From positions 1 to 33,345 of IMG/VR virus record IMGVR_UViG_3300029309_000164: a stretch of DNA of 33,345 nt; one strand, written 5' to 3'. The stretch's first letter is position 1. Each line of letters begins with the position of its first letter. Positions 18,632 to 29,600 of the stretch are shown here, piece by piece. Origin of the DNA: a virus. Under the pieces are notes generated by a model. That model was not told where the DNA came from, ran no database searches, and worked only from the letters and a program-made list of their open reading frames with translations. The translations under genes and the position numbers were made by a program.

Positions 18632-19447
18632 ATGGCAAACTCAATTGATACAGCCTTTATTAAACAGTTCGAGTCTGATGTTCACATGGCATATCAGCGT
18701 ATGGGTTCTAAACTACGGAATACTGTGCGTACTGTTGGCAATGTGGCTGGAAGCGTAGTACGTTTTCAAAAGATTGGAACTGGTAGTGCGTCTACTAAAT
18801 CGAGAAATGGTATGGTGACACCTATGGAGCTAACACATACAACTGTGGAAGCAACCATGAGTGACTTCTTTGCTGCTGAATACATCGACAAACTAGATGA
18901 ACTCAAAACTAATATCGACGAAAGACAAGCAGTAGCACAAAGTGCTGCGGCTGCTCTTGGTCGAAAAACTGACGAAATCCTATATACAGCGATGGACTCT
19001 GGAGCAAACTCAACTCAAATACATGATACAAGTAGTGCTGTTGAAAAGGCAGACTTGCTTGCTTTATTTGAAACTTTTGGTACAGCGAACATTCCTGAGG
19101 ATGGTGGACGTTATCTTGCTATGCACCCAAAGGGATTTGCAGACTTATTCTTAATTAATGAGTTTGCATCATCTGACTTTGTTGGTGAGCAGAATCTTCC
19201 ATTCGCTGGTGGTATGACAATGAAGCAGTTTCTAGGCTTCAACATATTCTCAACTGCTGCAATTACTGCTGGTAAGAATATGGCTTATCATACTACTGCT
19301 GTAGGATTGGGCGTAAACTCTGATGTTTCCACAGAGATAAATTATATCCCTGAGAAAGCATCTCATCTTGCAACATCTATGATGTCAATGGGTGCTGTTG
19401 TTATTGATGACAATGGTATCTATGAAGTCTTAGATAACAATACATAG
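18632..19447 (+). CDS. Major capsid protein
   Basis: A 271-residue protein with GGAG before its ATG. The opening SIDTAFIKQFESDVHMAYQR, then RFQKIGTGSAS, and the central EYIDKLDELKTNIDERQAVA followed by SAAAALGRKTDEIL, match the phage capsid family used by many small marine podoviruses and assumed to adopt the HK97 fold. GRYLAMHPKGFADLFLINEF and the MTMKQFLGFNIFSTAAI region complete the pattern. It is somewhat shorter than typical (~300 aa). It would assemble with the scaffold encoded just upstream; the next gene may decorate the shell. Confidence 0.9.
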   Translation: MANSIDTAFIKQFESDVHMAYQRMGSKLRNTVRTVGNVAGSVVRFQKIGTGSASTKSRNGMVTPMELTHTTVEATMSDFFAAEYIDKLDELKTNIDERQAVAQSAAAALGRKTDEILYTAMDSGANSTQIHDTSSAVEKADLLALFETFGTANIPEDGGRYLAMHPKGFADLFLINEFASSDFVGEQNLPFAGGMTMKQFLGFNIFSTAAITAGKNMAYHTTAVGLGVNSDVSTEINYIPEKASHLATSMMSMGAVVIDDNGIYEVLDNNT

Positions 19448-19456
19448 GGGGTACTC

Positions 19457-19720
19457 ATGGCTTATGCAGCAAGTGGATTACACAGAATGGCTGGTGCTAG
19501 TGGTGTGAATATGTGGATTTATCAAACTACAGATTCTGTAGCCACAGTAAATAGTGCCAACTATTTTAATAGTGCAGCAAATATGTTGAATGTGCGTGAC
19601 CTCATAATTGTGATGGATACAAACACACCAACAACACATTTTTGTACTGTGTTATCAAACAATGGGACAGCAGTTGATGTATCTGATGGTACAGCAGTTG
19701 CTGAAACTGATGGTGATTAA
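19457..19720 (+). CDS. Capsid decoration/head fibre-like small protein
   Basis: An 87-residue protein starting 9 bases after the capsid stop, with a GGGGG-containing ribosome-binding sequence. MWIYQTTDSVATVNSANYFN, then SAANMLNVRDLIIVMDTNTP, is a conserved beta-rich module (T.D..ATV...YF..A...L.V.D.I.V) that I associate with small structural proteins encoded after capsid genes. The acidic C-terminus ends TAVAETDGD. A shell-decorating role is likely from position and length but not established. A stem-loop follows its stop. Confidence 0.7.
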   Translation: MAYAASGLHRMAGASGVNMWIYQTTDSVATVNSANYFNSAANMLNVRDLIIVMDTNTPTTHFCTVLSNNGTAVDVSDGTAVAETDGD

Positions 19721-19723
19721 GGA

Positions 19724-19743
19724 TAGGGGGAGCAATCCCCCTA
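19724..19743 (+). other. GC-rich stem-loop between head and tail genes
   Basis: TAGGGGG (19724-19730) and CCCCCTA (19737-19743) form a perfect 7-bp stem with an AGCAAT loop, 4 bases after the decoration gene stop and 8 bases before the next ATG. No T-tract follows. It could stabilise the upstream capsid mRNA or partly block read-through, helping set head versus tail protein amounts. Confidence 0.6.
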
Positions 19744-19750
19744 CTCTAAT

Positions 19751-20341
19751 ATGGCAGTAGTAAGTACCAAATCAGATACAGCAATCGACATTTGTAATAG
19801 AGGTTTAATCTTTATTGGAGCAGAACCTATTACATCTTTTGATGATGGAACAACAGAAGCAAGAGTTGCAGCAAATGTTTATGAAGATGTAGTGCAAACA
19901 TCTTTAACTAATGCTCGATGGAGATTTGCAACTAACCAACAAGCATTAAATAGATTAACAGATGCACCAACAGCACGATTTGATTTAGCTTATCAACAAC
20001 CAAATGACACTCTTATTATTCATGCAATTACAGTAAATGATAATCCTATAGAGTATCAAATATATGGTGATATGATATATGCAGATACTACAACAACAGA
20101 TACAGTAGTTGCAGATTATACTTTTAGACAAGAAGAACAATTTTTTCCAAGCTATTTTATAATGGCAGTTTCCTATAGCTTGGCTCAGATATTTGCAACA
20201 TCTATAGCAAGAGATGGTTCTCTTACACAAACAATGGCTACACTTGCTGATAGGGCTATGTTAAAAGCAAGAAGTGTAGACTCACAACAACAGACAACAA
20301 GAAAACTAATTACTGGAAGGTTTGTTCAGAATAGGAGATAA
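19751..20341 (+). CDS. Tail tubular protein A (T7 gp11-like)
   Basis: A 196-residue protein. TKSDTAIDICNRGLIFIGAE, TSFDDGTTEARVAANVYEDV and QTSLTNARWRFATNQQALNR are the recognisable opening of T7 gp11-like tail tube/adaptor proteins (IDICN.GL..IG..PI.SFDD.T..A......YE......L....W.FA). FPSYFIMAVSYSLAQIFATS matches the later helix. It forms the ring joining portal and nozzle. It lies immediately before the gp12-like gene, the normal order. No strong ribosome-binding site is visible; the preceding stem-loop may matter for its translation. Confidence 0.88.
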   Translation: MAVVSTKSDTAIDICNRGLIFIGAEPITSFDDGTTEARVAANVYEDVVQTSLTNARWRFATNQQALNRLTDAPTARFDLAYQQPNDTLIIHAITVNDNPIEYQIYGDMIYADTTTTDTVVADYTFRQEEQFFPSYFIMAVSYSLAQIFATSIARDGSLTQTMATLADRAMLKARSVDSQQQTTRKLITGRFVQNRR

Positions 20342-20343
20342 CC

Positions 20344-22608
20344 ATGAGAAAGTTGAGAGTGCCTTTATCAAACTTTCAGTTTGGTGAAATAAGTCCTTCT
20401 CTAATTTCAAGAACAGACTCAAAAGTATATTCAAACTCAGCACAGAAAGTAGAAAACTTTTTTATAAGGGCAGAGGGTGGTGTAATCAAAAGGTCTGGTC
20501 TAAGTAATATACATGAGTTTGATACTTCTGTAGATACAAGTAAAGTACAGCAACATAGAATAGTACCATTTATATTTTCTGATGATGAACGATATATAAT
20601 CTCATTAGAAAATTTAAAGATAAGAGTATTTAGAGTTGATACATCTTTCAATGTAACTCTTGCTACAACAATAACACAAGATAGCAGTAGTGCAGCTTTA
20701 CCATTTACACATGATAATATACATGAAGTAACTTATGCACAATCAGGTGATACAATGTTTATTGCTCACCAAACATTTATGGTTAGAAAACTTGTACGAA
20801 CTGGTCTTACATCTTTTCAAGTAGAGACATATACCTTTGACCAGAACTCAGCAAATACAATAGTGCATCAACCATATTTTAGTTTTCAGACTCCAGGCAT
20901 GACACTTGACCCTAGTGCTACAAGTGGAAGTGGTGTCACTTTCACTACAAGTGCAGCATATTGGGATACAACTGGTTCGCAGTCTGGTGGTAATTTTCCT
21001 GATTCAAAACATGTCGGTATTAACTTTAGGTATAATGATTCAGAGTTCCAAATAACATCTGTGCAATCAGCAACGCAAGCAACTGGTACAGTATTTGGTA
21101 ATCTTAAAAGAAGATTGAAAGTAGATTCATTTAGAACAAATGAAGGTGTTGGAACTGTTAGGGTTACTCTTCTTAATCATGGGTTATCTGCAAGTGATGC
21201 ATTTACTGTTGCTGATGCTTCTGCTGTTGGCGGTATTGCAAGGTCAAATTTAAATGGAGCAAGAACAGTAGCAGAAGTAATTGATGATAATACTTTTACA
21301 TTTACTGCTGGAGCAAACGCAACATCAGCTACTGCTGGTGGTGGTACACCAACATTAGAAACGCATGCACCAGTAACTGGATGGGAAGAACAATCTTATT
21401 CTGCACTTCGAGGATTCCCAGCAGCAGTTGCCTTTCATCAAAATAGATTATGGTATGGTGGTACGATTGGACAGCCTGATGGATTATGGGCTAGTAAGAC
21501 TGCAACATTTTTTAATTTTGATGTAGGTGATGCAGAAGATGATGATGCTATTGATATTACAACTAGCATTGGAGAAGTAAATACCATACGACATATTATA
21601 TCAAATAAAGACCTTCATGTATTTACATCAACAGATGAGTTTATTGTACCAGCATTACAAGGACAAGTTACAACACCAACAAATGCATCGATAGAAAGAC
21701 AGACTTCTTTTGGCTCTTCTTTTCTTCGACCTTATATATATGATGGAGCAACAGTATTTGTAGATTCATCTGGTGCAATGGTACGAGAGTTTATTTTTGC
21801 TGATGCTGTGAAAGGGTATACCGGTCAACCTATCTCTACATTATCTAGCCATTTAATTAACACACCTATACAGATGAGTATGCTATCAGGTGCTATTGGC
21901 AGAGCAGAAAATTATTTGTTTATTGTTGATGCTGATGGTACTCTTGCTGTGTTTAATTCTAATAGAGTGGAGCAAAGAGCTGGATGGACACAATTTACAT
22001 CTCAAGGTAGTTTTCATTCATGTTGTGTGATTGATACCCATGTTTATGCAGTTGTTAAATTCAATAAAGGTGACGGCACTAACAAATATTTTCTTTGTGA
22101 GTTTAGCAATACTTTTAATACTGATTTGGCTAAAACTTATTCTGGTACTAATGGGGTCTTCAGCGTTAGTTCCGATTTCGCAAACGGAGCTGTGGTTGAT
22201 GTGGTCAATGGGACTTTTTATCTTGGGAGTTTTACTGTGTCTGGTGGTAACGTGGACGTATCGTCAGTAGACTCTTCTATATCTTCAGCAGAGATAGGTC
22301 TTAAGTTTGATGTTACTCTTAAAACGAATCCAATAGACGCACAAGTTGCAGATGGACCTTTGACTGGACAACCAAGAACAGTACAAAGAGTAGTTCTTGA
22401 TTTGAACAATACTCTTTCCGTTACTGTAAATAATACTAATTTAATTATACGTCAGGTAACTGATGATATGAGCCAGCCAAGAAATGCAGTTACTGGTAAG
22501 AAAGAGTTTAGATTATTAGGGTTTGGAACAGACCCACAAGTAACTATTACACAGAATGCACCATTGGCATTACAAATTAATTCAATAGTAGCGGAGATAG
22601 CGTTTTAA
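20344..22608 (+). CDS. Tail tubular protein B (T7 gp12-like nozzle)
   Basis: A 754-residue protein behind AGGAGATAACC. The start RKLRVPLSNFQFGEISPSLI followed by ALL-type R.D...Y......ENF...EGGVIKRSG is the signature of T7 gp12-like nozzle proteins. The rest is beta-rich with typical segments (WEEQSYSALRGFPAAVAFHQ, NRLWYGGT, VDSSGAMVREFIF, GYTGQPISTLSSHLI). Six copies would form the tail nozzle and carry the fibres. Length is close to T7 gp12 (794 aa). The last base overlaps the next ATG. Confidence 0.92.
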   Translation: MRKLRVPLSNFQFGEISPSLISRTDSKVYSNSAQKVENFFIRAEGGVIKRSGLSNIHEFDTSVDTSKVQQHRIVPFIFSDDERYIISLENLKIRVFRVDTSFNVTLATTITQDSSSAALPFTHDNIHEVTYAQSGDTMFIAHQTFMVRKLVRTGLTSFQVETYTFDQNSANTIVHQPYFSFQTPGMTLDPSATSGSGVTFTTSAAYWDTTGSQSGGNFPDSKHVGINFRYNDSEFQITSVQSATQATGTVFGNLKRRLKVDSFRTNEGVGTVRVTLLNHGLSASDAFTVADASAVGGIARSNLNGARTVAEVIDDNTFTFTAGANATSATAGGGTPTLETHAPVTGWEEQSYSALRGFPAAVAFHQNRLWYGGTIGQPDGLWASKTATFFNFDVGDAEDDDAIDITTSIGEVNTIRHIISNKDLHVFTSTDEFIVPALQGQVTTPTNASIERQTSFGSSFLRPYIYDGATVFVDSSGAMVREFIFADAVKGYTGQPISTLSSHLINTPIQMSMLSGAIGRAENYLFIVDADGTLAVFNSNRVEQRAGWTQFTSQGSFHSCCVIDTHVYAVVKFNKGDGTNKYFLCEFSNTFNTDLAKTYSGTNGVFSVSSDFANGAVVDVVNGTFYLGSFTVSGGNVDVSSVDSSISSAEIGLKFDVTLKTNPIDAQVADGPLTGQPRTVQRVVLDLNNTLSVTVNNTNLIIRQVTDDMSQPRNAVTGKKEFRLLGFGTDPQVTITQNAPLALQINSIVAEIAF

Positions 22609-23069
22609 TGGCGATACAATTTTTACAAATATTAGGAGCTGTTGGTTCTGTTATGTCTGTTGCGTCAACAGTTGCAGCTGGAGATGCAGCAAGACAACAA
22701 GCAGAATCAAAAGCAAGAGAAGCAGAAGAAGATAGAAAGAGAAATAAATTAAAATTTGCACAGCTTCATAATGATAGAATAGAAAAATACTTTGCTGACC
22801 AATCAATAAATAATGCTAATTTATTTGGTGGGACTGGAAGAGATAAAGGAACTGATAGAAGTTTGAAAGCATTTAGAAGAAAACAAGAAGAGATTGTTAG
22901 CAAAGATGTGACAAGAATGGATAGACAGGCATTGTTTACAGACGATAAATTTAGAAGACAAGCTGAACAATTTAGAATAGAAGGTGAAGCAAAACAAAGA
23001 GCTTACTATCTTCGAGCAGTATCGCAAGGCATTCAATCTTTCTACAACCTTAATAAGACAAGTGTATAA
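22608..23069 (+). CDS. Internal virion protein B-like (T7 gp14-like)
   Basis: A 153-residue protein with a one-base overlap to the nozzle gene (TAATG). An N-terminal hydrophobic stretch (FLQILGAVGSVMSVASTVAA) precedes a highly charged helix (ARQQAESKAREAEEDRKRNK). This is the layout of gp14-like ejection proteins that insert into the outer membrane during infection. It is followed by two very large proteins, giving the gp14-gp15-gp16 order of T7. Sequence similarity is limited, so the call rests on topology and position. Confidence 0.78.
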   Translation: MAIQFLQILGAVGSVMSVASTVAAGDAARQQAESKAREAEEDRKRNKLKFAQLHNDRIEKYFADQSINNANLFGGTGRDKGTDRSLKAFRRKQEEIVSKDVTRMDRQALFTDDKFRRQAEQFRIEGEAKQRAYYLRAVSQGIQSFYNLNKTSV

Positions 23070-26000
23070 TGGTTAAAGTAATAAGACAGACAACAAGTTT
23101 TAGAAATCAACCTATAGGATTGATACAGAGGTCTAATGCTGTGGAGCAATCTTTTGTCAGCACAGCAGACAGTATTAATCAATTAAATAAAATTACATTT
23201 GATGAACTAGCTGCAAATGCAAAAGAGGTTGGAGAAGAAAGAGCAAGGTCTGCACCAATAGAATCTTTCACTACACTTGATGAAGATGGAAAGTTCAAAG
23301 CTTATTCTACTGAAGAATTTCAAAAGATGGGTTCTATAGGCAAGAAAGCCTTTGAGCAGTTAGCTGAAAAACGCTACATGAAAAGTGTAGAAGATGACAT
23401 TAAGCTACGCAGTAAAGAGTTAAGAGCAAAGTATCAAAATACTGTTGGTGGTGACCAAGCGTTTAATAATGCTATGTCAAACTATCTTGACCAGATTGTA
23501 GATAATAGTCCTGATGAATTTAAAAATATAATTAAAGATGCTGGTACAGCAACTGTTCGTGACCATGTAGCTGACCTTACATTATTACAAGTTAAGGCAG
23601 CACAAGCACGAAATGAAACAATGATAAATAATGATGTTGCCGAATTTATATTTAATTTAGAAACTGGATTAGAGCAAGGCAATACTCAGCTTATATCAGC
23701 AAGTCTCAATCAAATGGATAATATAATCAAGAGTGCTGAAATGCATGAGCAAACATCTCTTGATGCATCAAGTAAAAATTATGCACAAGGTGTTAGACGA
23801 AAGATGAAAGCAATAGGCACAAAGACTTCTATTGCTTCTTTATATGACCAGCCATTATCAAAAGAAGAAATACCAGCGTTAAATATATATCTTCAAACTG
23901 GATTTAAGGATGCTGTGTTAGAAGCAAATCCAGAACTTTTGAATCAGGCATCAGAAGTAAGAACAAATATGAAATATTATGAGCAAGAGTTTGTTTCAAA
24001 CTATTCTAAGAAACTAGCTGTTGCTAAAAATTCTATTGTTGCAAACTCAGATAAGTCAAGTTCAAGCGGTAAGAATGCAAAGAAAGATGAAGCATTAAAT
24101 CAAATAACAGACATATTAAGTGAGTATAAAAATCTAAGAAATACTAATAAAGATGTTTTCAATGATTACTTAGGTCGTATTAAAAAGGTTGCTCAAGATG
24201 CTGGACCTGATGTTTTGTTGAGTGCCAATGTTGAAAGTACATACAAAAAACTAATGCAAGGTGATATTACAGAAAATATTACACAAGAAATACTGAGCAT
24301 CAAAGGTGTAACAAGTAGAGATATAGATGCCATATCTTTATATCTTACTACTGGTAATGAGGAAGATTTAGAAAATGTTGAACAGTTAGATGGTAGTATA
24401 TCTGATTCAATACCAGAAAATATAAAAAATAGAGTAAGAGAAATAAGAGGTGATTTATCAGATAGAAGTTTCCTTGAAGCAACTAACTTGAATAATTTGA
24501 GAGAAGATATTAATCAACTATCAAGACAACAAAGACAAGGTGAGTTATTAGTAAAAGCTGCATTTGATGCATCCGAAAAAAAAGAAAAAGATTTGCTGGG
24601 ATTAGAGACTGCTATTGAGTTACTCAATGAAAGTAAATCAATACTATTTGATATAGATAAAATAGCTAAAACAACAGATATAAGCCAAGAGAATATAGAT
24701 GCTATGATAGCTATAAGAGATTCTTATCTTACAAAAATACAAACAGAAATGAAAAAAGATGGTACTAAAATTACTATTCCATTTTTTGATGGTGCAAGAA
24801 AAAATATTGATGAAGCAATAACACAGGCAACACATAACGTGATGTTGCAGATGGTAGAAAAAGACTTGCAATCAAATGTAAAAATGCTTGTAGAAGTTGA
24901 TGGAGAGTTTGTTGTTAATCCAGATATTCAAAAGCGTATAGACTCTGTAGTAAATTATATAAAGAATCCTTTAAATAAAGAAGGTGTTTCGGAAGAACTT
25001 ATCGCATTCAAAGAGAATACAGTAGACAATAAAGAATACTATGTGCCAGGTGCTGATAGAACTTTAGAAACAAGACTTCGAGAAATACAGTCACAGGTGC
25101 AAGCAACAGCAAATGCATATAAAAAGATTGCAGATACTGCTAACTTTAATAGACAGATTTTCAATCGAACAATTAAATCAAGTGAAAAAACATCTACACA
25201 TACAAATGATATTCTAATTGATTTGATACGAACACAAGCAAGAGGTTTTTATAATTCAAGTGAAAGTCCAGAGCAAAACTTAGAAAGATATTTACTTAGT
25301 CCAGCATCATTAGAAGCAAGTAGTAAAATTACAAATACAATGTATAAGTTTATTGCAGATGGCTACTTGCCAGCATCATTTATTAGAATTGTTGATAAAG
25401 CATCTAGTTTGAATAATGAACAGTTGGGTGCATTAATAACTCATGTGCAAAGGCTACAGCATGGAGCAATACCTGGCACTAATTTTAAAGGAAGTGCATT
25501 TGGCTATAGAGGTGCAAGAGTTGAAGGTGGTGATTATAAGTTCAAAGAGATAAACGATACAATTAATAAGTTATTAGCTGTAGCACAAGTTTCTAAGCTT
25601 ACTGGCAATGTAAGAGAAACAGAAATGATAAGTGCTGATTTTTCTGGTGGTGATTTGCCAGATTCATCAATGGTAGAAGTTACAAGAAGTGAGCCATTAA
25701 AAGAAATATACAAAGCTATGACTAATCAAACATCAAAAGATTTGAAAGATGAGTATGCTGAAATACGATTAGGACTGATTGAGTATATGCCACAAGAGTT
25801 AAAGAATCCCCAGCTTAATGCAAACACAGATGCAATTATCGAAGGTCTTATACATTCAGCAGATGTTTTCAATAAAGGCAATATTCCGGAAGAAATAAAA
25901 ACTCTTACAGATTATTTATACAGAAGTTATATGGTCAATAAAAACAATGTTGATTTGAATGAGTTTCATGCAGAATACAAAGATTTTTTAAAAGACTATG

Positions 26001-26614
26001 TAAATCAAGAATACATGGAATCAGATGGTAACATTCTTGAGTTTACAAATAATGGTCCAAAAAGTTTTACAAGAACAAGGCATGGCTTGCAAAGATACTT
26101 CAACTCACCACAAAAATATAATGCAGCAATAGAATATATAAATAGTCTTTTGCCAGAAGGTTTTGTGTTTGACCCAAATACAGTTACCAGTCCTGAGTTT
26201 CAAAGAACTTACGGTGACCCAAGAGAAGAAATAGACCCAACAACATTTACATCTGCTGCTCAACAAAAAGCATATTATGCATCACAAGCAATACAACAAG
26301 CAAACAGAACCCAAGCAATGGTGCAAGATTTAGATGGGGGTAAGGTTATATTAGTTGCATACCCAACAGCATCAGCACAAGAAACTGTATATCAAGCATT
26401 TGTTCAAAAGAATGGTAGACTTACACCAGTTAATGTTGTGTCAACAGAACAAGAAGGTGAAGTGCCTTTGGTTTTTTCTGCACAGAGTTTGAATAATGCT
26501 TTGGTACAAGATGGTGTCTTTGATGATATATTTGAAGATTTGATTGCAGAAGGTGTAGAGAAACGTAGAAGTTTATTTGAAAAACTTGGATTGTCATTAG
26601 ATGGTCAAAACTAA
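23069..26614 (+). CDS. Large internal/ejection virion protein (gp15-like position)
   Basis: A 1181-residue, mainly helical, polar protein overlapping the previous gene by one base. It opens VKVIRQTTSFRNQPIGLIQR and carries long charged helices throughout (for example ADSINQLNKITFDELAANAK, AEKRYMKSVEDDIKLRSKEL). The C-terminal part contains FVFDPNTVTSPEFQRTYGDP and VILVAYPTASAQETVYQ. I see no lytic transglycosylase or peptidase motif. By order and size it corresponds to T7 gp15, which forms part of the internal core and the DNA ejection channel. It is longer than gp15 (747 aa), so extra domains are likely. Confidence 0.75.
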   Translation: MVKVIRQTTSFRNQPIGLIQRSNAVEQSFVSTADSINQLNKITFDELAANAKEVGEERARSAPIESFTTLDEDGKFKAYSTEEFQKMGSIGKKAFEQLAEKRYMKSVEDDIKLRSKELRAKYQNTVGGDQAFNNAMSNYLDQIVDNSPDEFKNIIKDAGTATVRDHVADLTLLQVKAAQARNETMINNDVAEFIFNLETGLEQGNTQLISASLNQMDNIIKSAEMHEQTSLDASSKNYAQGVRRKMKAIGTKTSIASLYDQPLSKEEIPALNIYLQTGFKDAVLEANPELLNQASEVRTNMKYYEQEFVSNYSKKLAVAKNSIVANSDKSSSSGKNAKKDEALNQITDILSEYKNLRNTNKDVFNDYLGRIKKVAQDAGPDVLLSANVESTYKKLMQGDITENITQEILSIKGVTSRDIDAISLYLTTGNEEDLENVEQLDGSISDSIPENIKNRVREIRGDLSDRSFLEATNLNNLREDINQLSRQQRQGELLVKAAFDASEKKEKDLLGLETAIELLNESKSILFDIDKIAKTTDISQENIDAMIAIRDSYLTKIQTEMKKDGTKITIPFFDGARKNIDEAITQATHNVMLQMVEKDLQSNVKMLVEVDGEFVVNPDIQKRIDSVVNYIKNPLNKEGVSEELIAFKENTVDNKEYYVPGADRTLETRLREIQSQVQATANAYKKIADTANFNRQIFNRTIKSSEKTSTHTNDILIDLIRTQARGFYNSSESPEQNLERYLLSPASLEASSKITNTMYKFIADGYLPASFIRIVDKASSLNNEQLGALITHVQRLQHGAIPGTNFKGSAFGYRGARVEGGDYKFKEINDTINKLLAVAQVSKLTGNVRETEMISADFSGGDLPDSSMVEVTRSEPLKEIYKAMTNQTSKDLKDEYAEIRLGLIEYMPQELKNPQLNANTDAIIEGLIHSADVFNKGNIPEEIKTLTDYLYRSYMVNKNNVDLNEFHAEYKDFLKDYVNQEYMESDGNILEFTNNGPKSFTRTRHGLQRYFNSPQKYNAAIEYINSLLPEGFVFDPNTVTSPEFQRTYGDPREEIDPTTFTSAAQQKAYYASQAIQQANRTQAMVQDLDGGKVILVAYPTASAQETVYQAFVQKNGRLTPVNVVSTEQEGEVPLVFSAQSLNNALVQDGVFDDIFEDLIAEGVEKRRSLFEKLGLSLDGQN

Positions 26615-29600
26615 TTTTTTACTTGATATAAATTATTATCCTACTGGTATGTCAGAGATAGGAGAGTTTGTTCCTAATGAAAACATCTCACCTACATTTT
26701 GGGAGACAACACAAGCACAGCTTGGATTTAACTATGATAGTCAGATAGAAGCGTTTAAAGAAGACCTTGAGTTTGACACAAAAGGTATTGCTCGACCTCT
26801 TTCATATTACTTTGGATTAGCTGGTAGTGTGCCACCAACACTTGGAATGCCAGAAGATTTTGATTCTTTCAAAGCATTAGAAGATATAAAGAATGCACCA
26901 CCAGTTCCATTTGACCCAGACTTTAATCCTTTTGACCAAGAACTTATAGCTGGATATGAAGAGCATGCAGATTACTTTGCAGACTCAAAGAATCTTGAGC
27001 ATTTTAATTTTAAGAAAAGAGTTCTTGATGAGAATATAAAAAGAAGAGAAATAATTCAGTTTTCTGGATTCTTTCAGAACTTAGGTGCAGCATTCTTTGA
27101 CCCAATCAATTTTATTGCCTTACCTTTTGGTGGACCTACTGTTGGCATAGCAAGGTCAGCAGTCCGAGTGGGTGCTGGTACTGGTGTTATAGTAGCAGCT
27201 CAAGAAGCAACAAGATACCCCTTTGACCCATTAGCAACTCCAGGTGAGGTTGCAGCAAGTGTTGGAACAGCAGCAGTATTTGGTAGTGTACTCGGTGGAT
27301 TTATCGGTATGCCAAGAACTTTACAAGCTCGAAGAATAAGAAAGACAACAGATGAGTTTGTAAAAAATGTGCAAAGAAATAATCAAGATGTTGATTTTGC
27401 TACTCATGCTGTGCGAACAGCTCAAGCTAGAGATGTTGGACCAAGACCAATAGCAGATGCATTATCTCCATATAGTAAAGACCAAGTAGCAGATGTTTTG
27501 AAAGAGGGTTCTGATTTAGCATCTGGTATACGCATGAGAAGAGATTTATTAAAAGGCAATAAGTCTGCACTCGAAAGATTGGCTAATGATGCTGGTGATT
27601 CATTGCCTGATTTTAGAGCTAGATTAAAAAGTGAAATAGATGATTTAGTACAAAGGCAAAAAGAAAACTCTTATGTTCAAAGACAAAAGATATTCAAGGA
27701 TTCAAGAAAACTCGCTGAAGGTAAAATCAAAGAAATTAAAATTAATAATAAAGTTATGAAAGCTGATGAAATAGAAGCTCTTGCTAATAGTGATAAGCTT
27801 ATTGGTAATAAAAGAATGTATGAAAAAGCATTACCACAGCTTAAAAAAACAATCAAAAGTATAGAAACTAAGATAGAAAAACTAGGCAAGAAGCTTGAAG
27901 TAGTACAAGGCAGAATAAAACAAAATGGATTTAGCAGCCCACAGCAGCAAGAAGTATTACGTTTTGGGACAAAGAGAGATGAAGCTTATCGAGAAGGAAA
28001 TCCTCTTCATGAAAAACAATTAAAAGAGTATGTATTACAAGCAACAAATAATAACAAAGAAATGAAAACTTTAGAAGGTTCTCTAACTGCTACGCAAAAT
28101 AGATTGGAAGAATTAAATCTTAGAAAAAAAGATAATGATGTTGCAATACAAAATACACGCAAAGCTATAGATGCAAAGAATGAGTTTCTTGATTTTGAAA
28201 GAGGTAAATTTATTGATAGTCCTTTATTTAAGTTTGTTCCTACACCAATAAAATCATTATTGTTCGATGAGACAGCGACTGGTACAGCAAAGTATGCTAT
28301 GTTAAAGATTGGACATGATAGTGGTATAGGGCTTGAGCTTGTAAAACGTGGTCTTAAATTAGGCAGCAGTATATTCCAAAGAAAGAAAACTCATGATGGT
28401 AAGATATATGACATGATTCTTACTATGAGAAGTTTTTATCTGCGAAGTATTGGTATGAGTGATTTGAAAGCAACCAACTTATTTTCAATGGAACAGATAG
28501 AATGGCAAAAATTGTATACTGGTGCAACTCAAAGAATGGGTGGTGGATACATCAAAAACGAAAAAGAGTTTATGCATGATGTTGCTGTAAAATATATGGC
28601 AGATGAAAAAGGTACAAATGACTTTGAACAAGCAGCATTAGATTATCTGAAGAAAAAATTTAAAGATGAACGTCTTGAAAAAGAATCTGTAGGACTGCTG
28701 GGTGGTACAGATTTTCTCAAAACTCTAATAGAAAATAAAAAACTAGATATAGAAAACAGACAGCCAGTTAGAGATAAGTATGTAAATGAATTAAATAAGC
28801 TTGAGCATTATTCAAATCCAAAGCTAGGGACAAAAGAAGACCCATATCTTTATCACGGTTTCAATTTAAAAAGTGTACTTGATGACCCAAGTGATGCAAA
28901 TAAAACGCTTGATAGTTTTATAGATGCTAATGGTAATCTCACTCTTAAACAAACTGGTGATGATTTAGTTGGTGATAAACAAATCGGTTTATCTATGTCA
29001 GAAACTTTTGCTGGAGCAAGAGAATACACATCAGTAAGAAATAAGATTCTTAAAACAAATAATAGAAAAGCTATTGGTGATGAGAACTCTTATGTTATTC
29101 AAATAAAGAAGTCTGCTTTACAAAAACGATATGAAACAAAAGGTGAAGCAATGGATGAAGTAGTCATTACTGGTCCAAAAGATATTAGGATAAAAAAAGG
29201 TGATTACGAAATTTTTGACTTCAAAACTAAAGCAGCAAAAAGAGCTCGAGATGAAGGATATATTTCTAATTATCTACCATTCTTAGATAAGATACCAAAG
29301 TATTATAAAGAACGAATACCACAGCTAAAATCATACATAAAAAATTATGATGAACGACTTACTGGTTTGAAAGAAGAAGTAAATGATTTAATCGAAAGAG
29401 TAAAATCTATGGATGAAGCCAAGAAACTTGGCACAGAATATTTAGATGATAACTTTTTTCCAAGAAACTTTGATACACAAGCAATTAGAAATAACAGAGA
29501 ACGATTCATTAACATCCTCACTACAGAGTTGATGAAAACAAAGTACAGGTTTAATAAAAAGAATCAGATAAAAAAAGGTTTGATGTCAGAGCCTGATGCT

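Noticed and set aside
24644-24871. Minus-strand open frames inside the large ejection-protein genes
   Set aside because: They mirror well-supported plus-strand genes, have no ribosome-binding sites and give Phe/Ser/Cys-rich antisense-type products.
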